NCBI GenBank assembly: GCA_910585435.1
Contig: CAJUEJ010000030.1
Span: forward strand, 9,192-43,358
Direction of reading: 5' to 3'
DNA: 34,167 bases
Source: an uncultured Hungatella sp.
GTDB taxonomy: Bacteria > Bacillota > Clostridia > Lachnospirales > Lachnospiraceae
The position numbers were made by a program, and so were the translations under genes. The notes beneath the pieces are model-generated. The model did not search any database. It was not told the DNA's origin and worked only from the letters and a program-made list of their open reading frames with translations. Below are positions 8,400 to 14,987 of this stretch, in pieces. How positions within the stretch are numbered: the first letter of the stretch is position 1; each line of letters starts with the position of its first letter.

Positions 8400-8772
8400 A
8401 AGGAAAGAGGAACGGTTAAAGAAGGCCATTGTGGAGGCGCTTTCGGATATAAAGAGAAAGGCGTCCGGTGAGGCTGAAAGGGGAATCCTGTTTGAACTGG
8501 TTCTGGGGATGGCACAGAAAAAGAGCCGTATCGTCTGTGAGGCAGAGAGCATTTCCCAGTTAAAGGAAATGGTGAAACCGTGTGAGCCTTACTGGAGCGG
8601 CGGGGAGTTTAAGACTGGGCCGTACCATGTGCCGGAGGAGGAGCTTCTGATTTGGTCGGAAATTTCTTTGGAGATGGTTCTGAATGACGCTGGTTATAGG
8701 CGGTATGCACAGCTGTTTATGGAACTGTTTCCGGAAGAGGGAGAAAAGATATTTGGAAAGAAAATATTTTAA
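8329..8772 (+). CDS. Hypothetical protein overlapping primase 3' end
   Basis: Protein of 147 residues in a different frame, overlapping the primase gene by 71 bases, with ATG 8329 behind a weak AGGAAATGGA site. The first 50 residues are highly charged and helical (RQVLEDERKEERLKKAIVEALSDIKRKAS). The rest contains an aromatic stretch (CEPYWSGGEFKTGPYHVPEEELLIW) and a C-terminal helix. I do not recognise it. The overlap suggests translational coupling to the primase, possibly as a primase accessory. Confidence 0.6.
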   Translation: MYFAERLLLEAVYRHGKRQVLEDERKEERLKKAIVEALSDIKRKASGEAERGILFELVLGMAQKKSRIVCEAESISQLKEMVKPCEPYWSGGEFKTGPYHVPEEELLIWSEISLEMVLNDAGYRRYAQLFMELFPEEGEKIFGKKIF

Positions 8773-8792
8773 TTTATGAGGAGGAACGCTTG

Positions 8793-8861
8793 TGAAACAT
8801 ACGTTTCATGATTGGAATGTGTTCCAATGATTTGGCAGGTGACGCACAGCGGTGCGTGCCA
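8793..8861 (+). promoter_or_regulatory. Three-hairpin leader before ssb
   Basis: Three consecutive hairpins lie in the 114-base gap before ssb: TGAAAC-ATAC-GTTTCA (8793-8808), ATTGGAA-TGTG-TTCCAAT (8811-8828), and a two-part stem TGGCA/TGCCA plus CGCAC/GTGCG (8833-8861) with the bulge GGTGA on its 5' side only. The second half (from GGAATG) is clearly related in sequence to 10561-10610 before the helicase gene, and more weakly to 5575-5615 before the ERF gene. This points to a shared cis-acting RNA or operator for the replication genes. Confidence 0.55.
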
Positions 8862-8886
8862 TTACATAATGGAAGGAGAATGAAGA

Positions 8887-9756
8887 ATGAATTTATGTAC
8901 ATTTGTAGGAAGAGTTACTAAGGACCCGGAGATCCGTTACTCCCAGGACAGCCAGATGGCTATAGCAAAGTTTGTCCTTGCGGTGGACCGGAATTACAAA
9001 GCGGCAGAGGGAGAGGAATCGGCAGATTTTTTCCCTTGTGTTGCCTTTGACAAGCGGGCGGAGTTTGCCCAGAAACATCTTTACAAGGGAATTCGCATTG
9101 CCATTAACGGGAAAATGAGAAATAACAATTACACCAACCGGAACGGGGAGAAGGTGTATGGAAATTCCCTGTATGTGGACAACATTGAGTTTGCGGACGG
9201 GAAACGGGATGAGGGACAGGTGGCGGCAGAGGCAGCAGGAACGGCAGGAACCGGAGGTCAGGCGGCAGGGGCAGGAGCAGCCCAGGGAACGGGCCGGACA
9301 TCGGGGGCAGGAATGTCCCAACCTGCAGGCCGGACAGCGGCAGCGGGGACAGGGCAGGCAGCCAGAGAAGGAGTGAACCAGCCGGCAGGTCAGGCAGGAA
9401 CGGGAAGGACGGGAACTATTCAGACAGCAAACCAGGCAGCCAGGACGGGAACGGCTGGGGTAGCAGGTCAGGCAGCAAGAACAGGGGCAGCAGGCCGGAC
9501 CGCCGGAAGCGGAGTCGCCCAGGGAGCAGGACAGGCAGGAGGAAACGGGAGCGCACAGGCGGGAGCCAGAAGTGCGGCTGCCGGACAGAGAACGGCTGCG
9601 AACCGTACTGCTGCCAGAGGGGCAGCTTCGGGAGCAGCAGCGGCCGGAAGGTCTGGGGCAGCCAGAGGAACGGCGGCAAGAGGAGCTTCTGCTTACGGTG
9701 ACGGCTTTATGAGCATTCCGGACGGGATTGAGGATGAAGGGCTTCCTTTCCATTAA
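8887..9756 (+). CDS. ssb: Single-stranded DNA-binding protein with very long linker
   Basis: SSB that coats single-stranded DNA and recruits partner enzymes through its C-terminal tip. ATG 8887 follows AAGGAG. Residues 1-105 are a standard OB fold (MNLCTFVGRVTKDPEIRYS, FFPCVAFDKRAEFAQKHLYKG, GNSLYVDNIEFADG). Residues about 110-275 form an unusually long disordered linker made almost only of Ala, Gly, Thr, Gln and Arg with repeated GQAARTG/AGRT units. The last residues IEDEGLPFH are an acidic tip like the usual DDDIPF, but with one extra histidine. At 289 residues it is far longer than the 140-180 usual in Firmicutes. A terminator follows. A chromosomal copy is expected in the host, so this one serves the element. 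Confidence 0.93.
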   Translation: MNLCTFVGRVTKDPEIRYSQDSQMAIAKFVLAVDRNYKAAEGEESADFFPCVAFDKRAEFAQKHLYKGIRIAINGKMRNNNYTNRNGEKVYGNSLYVDNIEFADGKRDEGQVAAEAAGTAGTGGQAAGAGAAQGTGRTSGAGMSQPAGRTAAAGTGQAAREGVNQPAGQAGTGRTGTIQTANQAARTGTAGVAGQAARTGAAGRTAGSGVAQGAGQAGGNGSAQAGARSAAAGQRTAANRTAARGAASGAAAAGRSGAARGTAARGASAYGDGFMSIPDGIEDEGLPFH

Positions 9757-9795
9757 AAAGATGGGATAAAGGGGGAGAATCAACAGCAGGTTTAT

Positions 9796-9842
9796 GGGGC
9801 TAGCAGAATGGAGGGATCTGTTCTGCCAGCCCTGTTTTTTAT
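9796..9842 (+). terminator. Intrinsic terminator after ssb
   Basis: GGGCT-A-GCAGAA (9797-9808) pairs with TTCTGC-C-AGCCC (9821-9832), an 11-bp stem with one A-C mismatch and a 12-nt loop, followed by TGTTTTTTATTT. This is a clear Rho-independent terminator that ends the ssb transcript. Confidence 0.88.
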
Positions 9843-9925
9843 TTGGAAGTATGAAAGTAAACCATTTGTGCCGGAGTGCGGCATGACTACAAGAGTAAAA
9901 AACAATAAGAGAGAAGGAGAACGTT

Positions 9926-10558
9926 ATGAGTATAGAGAAGATAAGAAAGACCGGAATCATGATTCTGGCATGTGTATTTGGCATGGTTATCATTCAGTTG
10001 GCGGCACCCATAATCCTTGGGGTTCTGGTGCAGGGCATGGCCCTGGTGGTTCCGCTGGCTGTCTACCACTTTTTTGTGAAGGAGGAGTGGAGGCTTAAGC
10101 TGGTTCGGGGAAATGGGGAAGCCTATGGAGAAAGGCAGGAAAAGTATGAAGCCCAATATGAGTATGCCCCAGGCTTTAGGAATGTGAATACGGACGGGAG
10201 GGAGACGCCCTTTGACCCTGTAAAGGACTTAGATGAGGAAACGCAGGAAACGGTACCGGAGGCTGAGACATCCGGACAGGACATGGCAAAGAGCAGCCGG
10301 ACAGCAGCCTGGTATGAGGAAGTGGGAAAGGATAAGATCATGGCGGTTGCCATGAAGCTGATGAAGAAAGAGGTTGGTGAATTCTGGATACGGAAAGACG
10401 GGATCTGCAACTTCCATACCGGGAAAGGCTATCGAAGAGCCGGGGCCATACCGGGATTTTCCGAAGCTGACCGGGAGACTCTTGTTGGACTCCTTAATGA
10501 TGAAGGATTTATGGCAGAGGATCAGGGGAAATATCTGTATCTCACATGGGTAGTTTAG
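9926..10558 (+). CDS. Membrane-anchored hypothetical protein
   Basis: Protein of 210 residues; ATG 9926 lies behind GAAGGAGA. The N-terminus has a short basic stretch and then a long hydrophobic segment, residues about 11-50 (IMILACVFGMVIIQLAAPII, then LGVLVQGMALVVPLAVYHFF), enough for one long or two short membrane helices. A charged linker rich in Glu/Thr follows (about 85-130). The C-terminal part (about 135-210) ends in a small folded domain with a winged-helix feel: IMAVAMKLMKKEVGEFWIRKDG, then DRETLVGLLNDEGFMAEDQGKYLYLTW. Function is unknown. It may tether a DNA-binding or replication function to the membrane. Confidence 0.65.
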   Translation: MSIEKIRKTGIMILACVFGMVIIQLAAPIILGVLVQGMALVVPLAVYHFFVKEEWRLKLVRGNGEAYGERQEKYEAQYEYAPGFRNVNTDGRETPFDPVKDLDEETQETVPEAETSGQDMAKSSRTAAWYEEVGKDKIMAVAMKLMKKEVGEFWIRKDGICNFHTGKGYRRAGAIPGFSEADRETLVGLLNDEGFMAEDQGKYLYLTWVV

Positions 10559-10560
10559 GA

Positions 10561-10610
10561 GGAATGGGTTCTCCAACGACCTGGCAGGCGACGCAGAGGG
10601 TTGCCTGCCG
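10561..10610 (+). promoter_or_regulatory. Structured leader before helicase, related to ssb leader
   Basis: The gap before the helicase gene repeats the pattern of the ssb leader: GGAATG, a GTT/CCAA step, TGGCAGG-GACGCA, then TGCC. Here it folds as GGCAGGC (10583-10589) with GCCTGCC (10603-10609), a perfect 7-bp stem. The match to 8814-8861 runs over about 45 bases with few gaps, too long to be chance, while the genes on either side are unrelated. Confidence 0.5.
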
Positions 10611-10657
10611 TTTCCACAGTGGGAGGAACGTAATAAGAAAGAACGGAGGGCAGAAGG

Positions 10658-12886
10658 ATGATTGTGTGTCAGCATGAATGGCAGAACTACAAAAACCCCG
10701 GAAACGGGTATACGGTGGCAGTCTACCGGACAAGGGAAAGGGAGAAGATTCCAATGCCCGCAATTAAGGCGGACCAGGGAAAATGGGTCTCTTTTACGGC
10801 AGTGGGCATGGAACTTCCTGATCTGGAGCATGTGGATATCGAACTGGAAGGAACCTGGGAGGACAAGGAACGGTTTGGAAAGCAGTTGAAGGTGGAAGGG
10901 TTCCATGTCCTTCTTCCAAAGACCAGACAGGGGATCAGCAGTTACCTGTCTTCCATGGTAAAAGGAATCGGGCCGGTGCTGGCGGAAAAGATTGTGGACC
11001 GGTTCGGGGAGAATACCTTTGCGGTTCTTGACAAGGAGCCGGAACGGCTGCTGGAGATTAAGGGAATTACGGAAGCCAGGCTGGAGGCAATCAAGGAATC
11101 TTACGGGGAAAGCGGGGAGATCCGGGAGTTAATGGCCTACCTTGCGCCCTATAAGGTAACTCCCAAAAAGGCGGAGAAGATCAAGGAACATTTTGGCCTG
11201 GAGGCGGTAGAATTGATCCGGAAGAATCCCTACCGGCTCTGTGAGATTAAGGGCTTCGGTTTTCTCACCGTTGACCCTATCGCAAGGGCCAGCGCCGGGT
11301 TTTCACCAGAGGCACCGGAACGGGTGAAGGCGGCGGTCCGGTTTGTGCTGGAGGAGGCCCAGAAGGAAGGACATCTGTATCTGGACAGCGGGACGGTGAT
11401 TCAAAAGGCGGAACATCTTTTAAACAAGGGCTTCGGGCGGGGGAGAGTGGAGCGTTCTGCCATTATCCGGGCCGGGAATGAGATGGTTCTGAAGGAGAAG
11501 TCCCTGCAGGCAGACGGAAACGCCATTTTCCTCAATAAAAACCGGGAGGCGGAGCAGACAGCGGCCGGGAACCTGGTACGGCTTTTAAGGGAGAACGGAA
11601 ATGCTTTTGATGTGGAACGGGAGCTGGAGGAGGTCCAGGCGGAGCTTGGCATTGTGCTGGCTGAGAGGCAGAAGGAAGCGGTGCGCATGGTGTTTCAGTC
11701 CCAGGTTTCCATTATCACAGGCGGACCTGGAAAGGGAAAGACAACGGTTCTGGGAGTGATCCTGAAAATATTTGAGAGGAAGGAGCAGGGGAAGCAGGTT
11801 CTTCTCTGCGCTCCCACGGGTCGGGCCAGGAAACGGCTTTCGGAGAGTACGGGCTACCCGGCCCTTACCATTCACAAGGCATTGTATCTGACCGGGGAGG
11901 GTGAGGAACTTTTGGAGGATGAGATTCTGGAGGAAGACCTGGTGATCGCGGATGAATTTACCATGGCGGATATGTGGCTGGCGGCAGTCCTGTTTTCCAG
12001 GATAAAAAGCGGCGCAAGGCTGGTGCTGGTGGGGGATGTGGACCAGCTTCCGTCTGTGGGGCCGGGGAGCGTGTTTAAGGAGCTGATTGGTTCCGGGGTG
12101 ATTCCATTTACGGTGCTGGACGTGTTTTTTAGGCAGGCCAAGGATTCCCGGATTATTCTGAATGCGGACCTGATCAACCGGAATCAGAAGTCTTTGCTGT
12201 TTGGGGAGGATTTTCAGTTTCATAAGGCGGAGGATGATAAGGAAGCGGCGCAGATTATCGGCGATCTTTACAGGAAGGAACTTGGGAATTTTGGAGGGAA
12301 CGCGGATATGGTACAGGTGCTTTCGCCTCTCAGGGTCAACACGGAGGCGGGGGTAAATGCCCTCAACCGGCGGCTGCAGGAGATAGCCAATCCGGGTGCT
12401 TTGGACAAGGGGGAGTGGCGGTACGGTTCCACGGTTTATCGGGTCGGAGACAAGGTTATGCAGACCCAGAACACGGAGGAGATTTCCAACGGCGACATCG
12501 GGCAGGTAACGGGGATTACCATGCAGCCGGATGGGAGCAGGGAAATGAGAGTCAGTTTCGGGGATATAGCAAGGAACTATCAGGAGGAGGAACTGGCTGT
12601 GTTGGACCATGCTTATGCCACCAGCGTCCATAAGAGCCAGGGTGGCGAGTATTCGGTGGTGATCATTCCGGTTTTGAAGTGCTTTTATCCTATGCTGAAA
12701 CGGAATGTGTATTATACCGGCGTCACCAGGGCGAAAATGAGAGTCCACTTGGTGGGGAGCCGGCAGGCCCTTGCCATAGCGATCTCCAACACAGACGCAG
12801 GGAAGAGGAATACCCTTCTGGCTGTGCGGCTGCAAAAGGAAATGGAGAGGCAGAGTCTGGGGGCGGTGCCTTCGGCGGCGGCTTAG
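10658..12886 (+). CDS. RecD2-like SF1B DNA helicase
   Basis: ATP-dependent 5'-3' DNA helicase of the RecD2/Tra-type SF1B group. ATG 10658 follows GGAGGG. The N-terminal third carries an OB-like start and the helix-hairpin-helix repeats typical of RecD2 (SSMVKGIGPVLAEKIVDRFG, LLEIKGITEARLEAIKESYG, LCEIKGFGFLTVDPIA). The motor shows Walker A GGPGKGKTT with K361, Walker B VIADEFTM, motif III LVGDVDQLPSVGPG, motif IV-like VFFRQAKDSRI, and motifs V/VI (VHKSQGGEYSVVIIP, YYTGVTRAKMRVHLVG). At 742 residues it is close to RecD2 in length. No RecB or RecC partner is nearby. It probably unwinds element DNA during replication or recombination. It ends in -PSAAA. Confidence 0.92.
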   Translation: MIVCQHEWQNYKNPGNGYTVAVYRTREREKIPMPAIKADQGKWVSFTAVGMELPDLEHVDIELEGTWEDKERFGKQLKVEGFHVLLPKTRQGISSYLSSMVKGIGPVLAEKIVDRFGENTFAVLDKEPERLLEIKGITEARLEAIKESYGESGEIRELMAYLAPYKVTPKKAEKIKEHFGLEAVELIRKNPYRLCEIKGFGFLTVDPIARASAGFSPEAPERVKAAVRFVLEEAQKEGHLYLDSGTVIQKAEHLLNKGFGRGRVERSAIIRAGNEMVLKEKSLQADGNAIFLNKNREAEQTAAGNLVRLLRENGNAFDVERELEEVQAELGIVLAERQKEAVRMVFQSQVSIITGGPGKGKTTVLGVILKIFERKEQGKQVLLCAPTGRARKRLSESTGYPALTIHKALYLTGEGEELLEDEILEEDLVIADEFTMADMWLAAVLFSRIKSGARLVLVGDVDQLPSVGPGSVFKELIGSGVIPFTVLDVFFRQAKDSRIILNADLINRNQKSLLFGEDFQFHKAEDDKEAAQIIGDLYRKELGNFGGNADMVQVLSPLRVNTEAGVNALNRRLQEIANPGALDKGEWRYGSTVYRVGDKVMQTQNTEEISNGDIGQVTGITMQPDGSREMRVSFGDIARNYQEEELAVLDHAYATSVHKSQGGEYSVVIIPVLKCFYPMLKRNVYYTGVTRAKMRVHLVGSRQALAIAISNTDAGKRNTLLAVRLQKEMERQSLGAVPSAAA

Positions 12887-12925
12887 AGAGAACGGACCGA
12901 TTTTTGGAAAGGTAATGAATTTGGA

Positions 12926-13036
12926 ATGACTCCCATAAGCAATGAGCCAAGTGCCATGCTTGCACAAGTATTTGGTGAATGCCGCGAGGGTACTGACTGG
13001 ATAATCGAAATAACAGAGGGAATTTTATTCAAGTAA
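12926..13036 (+). CDS. Possible 36-residue small protein
   Basis: A short ORF fills most of the gap between the helicase and AAA ATPase genes (ATG 12926, TAA 13034-13036). The peptide has protein-like composition (MTPISNEPSAMLAQVFGEC, then GTDWIIEITEGILF). The ribosome binding site (AAAGG at 12908) is weak and somewhat far. No family is recognised. It may be a genuine small protein or a chance frame. Confidence 0.35.
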   Translation: MTPISNEPSAMLAQVFGECREGTDWIIEITEGILFK

Positions 13037-13065
13037 TTTTGAAGAAAGAAGGAGAAAACGAATCT

Positions 13066-14901
13066 ATGGGAAAAACGAAGATTCTGGAGAACTGGACATT
13101 TACCCGTTCCATGCCGGCTCCCTTTGACACGGAAGTGTTGAGAAGGGGAAAGAAGGATTCAACGGAGGAATCCTGCCTGTCTGTCCACAACAGGATGACA
13201 AGGGGAAGGCGGGCCACTTTAAACAGTGTCACGCTCCGGGGAATGCTTCTGGCGGCCGACATCATAAACGGGAAAAGCAAAGGCGCTATGGGAGTGGAGA
13301 CGGAAAATGGGCAGATCTGCCGGTATTATATGGAGACGGTGGATTCCTCAGGGGCTGCGGACGAGATACGGATTTTCATTTATGATCCGAAAAAGGGAAA
13401 CTGGAGGGCTGCTGTCAAGAAGGGAGAGGCGCTGTCCCCATATCCCAGGATTGGGGAGAGCGGAGCCAGCGGGAAGGAAATGTTTCTGCTTTTGGCTTAT
13501 GGCAGTATGGTACAAGGCCCTATTCATGACCAGGAGTTTGAGGACAGCTTTCGGACATTTGTGAGAGAAAAGGACAAAGGATTCCCGGACATGGACCTTG
13601 CCATGGAGTGTGCTTTTTTATGCTGTGACAACCTGTACCGGAGATTGGAGAACCGGGACAGCTTAGGCGCGGCGGGAATCCCATTTCGTAATGATGAGAT
13701 TGCGGCGGGAAATGTGACCGTGATTCCCACAGTCCGTCTGAAAAACGGCCGTTACGCCGTAACCAGGACGGATTACGGGACGTTCCAGGTGCTGGAGAGA
13801 AAAGAGGCGGTGAAAAGTTCCGGGACTATTGGAGAACTGAAATCCGGGTATAACCGGAAGTTCCCATTGGATGAACGGGAGAAGGATCTGGTTCCTGCCC
13901 TGCCGGAGAACTACCAGGTTCCGGTGGAGGTGACGGAGATTGTGGAGGCAGTGCTGCACACGCCCATGCGGGTATTTATGAGCGCTGGGGAGTCCGGAAC
14001 GGGAAAGACGACCAACGCCAAAATGGTGGCCCAACTTTTGGGAATGCCTTACTATTTCTTTACCTGCGGTGAAGGGACGGATGAGACGGACCTGGTGTCC
14101 ACTATGATTCCCAATATTGGGGGGAAAGAGGCCAGGCCGGAGGTAGAGCTGCCTACCTTTGAGGACATGGTTATGGACCCGGCTTCCGCCCTGGAGCGTG
14201 TCTGTGGAAACTATGAGGAGGAGATCAGCCAGGAGGAGGCGTTTCAGAGGATTCTGTCGGCTATGTACCAGACCGGTTTTCAGAACGGCCAGGGGGAGAA
14301 GGATTATGTGATGGTGGAATCCAGCATTGTCACTGCCTGCAGGAGACCTTCTGTGATTGAGATTCAGGAGCCTTCGGTGATCACAAAGCCGGGAACCCTG
14401 GTGAAGCTCAACGGGCTGTTGGACGATGGGGCGGCCATTACCCTTACAAGCGGGGAGGTGGTGAGAAGGAATCCGGAGACCGTGATTCTTCTGACTACCA
14501 ACATGGGCTATAAGGGCTGCCGCGGATTTAATGAGTCGGTGCTGTCCAGAATGCGGATGATTCACTACTGTGAACCTCTGACGGCAAAGGGCATGGTGGA
14601 GCGTGTCCTGAAACGGGTGTCCGGCATGGAGAGGAAGACTTTGGAGAAAATGGCAGAGACCGTATGTGAGATTCAGAAATACTGCCGGACGGAAATGATT
14701 ACCGGAGGGGTGTGCGGATACCGGGAGTTTGAGGACTGGGTATGGGCTTCTCTGGTGCAGAAGGATATCTGCGGTGCGGCGAAACGGACAGTGGTTGCCA
14801 AGGCTGCACCGGAGGCGGAAGAGAGGGAGGAAATCTATAAGACCCAGATACTTACCAAGTTTGAGGTGGAGAGCGGAGCTGGCGGTGTGAAAGCTGCGTA
14901 G
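13066..14901 (+). CDS. MoxR/CbbQ-like AAA+ ATPase
   Basis: AAA+ ATPase of the MoxR/dynein-related (AAA_5) group, normally a chaperone-like remodeller paired with a VWA protein. ATG 13066 is preferred over the upstream TTG because AAGGAG lies 12 bases before it. The first 250 residues are a separate unrecognised domain. The ATPase core has Walker A GESGTGKTT with K314, then a GTDETDLVSTMIPN segment. Where Walker B should be, the sequence is VIEIQEP (430-436), so Gln replaces the usual Asp. Sensor-1-like ILLTTNMGYKG and an arginine-bearing ESVLSRMRMIHY segment follow. The 611 residues are about twice a plain MoxR. The VWA gene follows after 86 bases, the normal MoxR/VWA order. Confidence 0.85.
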   Translation: MGKTKILENWTFTRSMPAPFDTEVLRRGKKDSTEESCLSVHNRMTRGRRATLNSVTLRGMLLAADIINGKSKGAMGVETENGQICRYYMETVDSSGAADEIRIFIYDPKKGNWRAAVKKGEALSPYPRIGESGASGKEMFLLLAYGSMVQGPIHDQEFEDSFRTFVREKDKGFPDMDLAMECAFLCCDNLYRRLENRDSLGAAGIPFRNDEIAAGNVTVIPTVRLKNGRYAVTRTDYGTFQVLERKEAVKSSGTIGELKSGYNRKFPLDEREKDLVPALPENYQVPVEVTEIVEAVLHTPMRVFMSAGESGTGKTTNAKMVAQLLGMPYYFFTCGEGTDETDLVSTMIPNIGGKEARPEVELPTFEDMVMDPASALERVCGNYEEEISQEEAFQRILSAMYQTGFQNGQGEKDYVMVESSIVTACRRPSVIEIQEPSVITKPGTLVKLNGLLDDGAAITLTSGEVVRRNPETVILLTTNMGYKGCRGFNESVLSRMRMIHYCEPLTAKGMVERVLKRVSGMERKTLEKMAETVCEIQKYCRTEMITGGVCGYREFEDWVWASLVQKDICGAAKRTVVAKAAPEAEEREEIYKTQILTKFEVESGAGGVKAA

Positions 14902-14987
14902 TTAGAGTCGGTTTTTATATGTGCCGGAAGAAATTCATATGATAAAAAACGGAGAGAGCCGGAACATCAACGCAGAAGGGAGAAGCT

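Noticed and set aside
8893..9993. Long reverse-strand frame opposite ssb
   Set aside because: It mirrors the GC-rich repeats of the SSB linker; Cys/Ser/Arg-rich composition and no ribosome binding site.
9808..10098. Open frame overlapping the start of the membrane protein gene
   Set aside because: It begins inside the terminator stem, lacks a ribosome binding site and overlaps a better gene in another frame.
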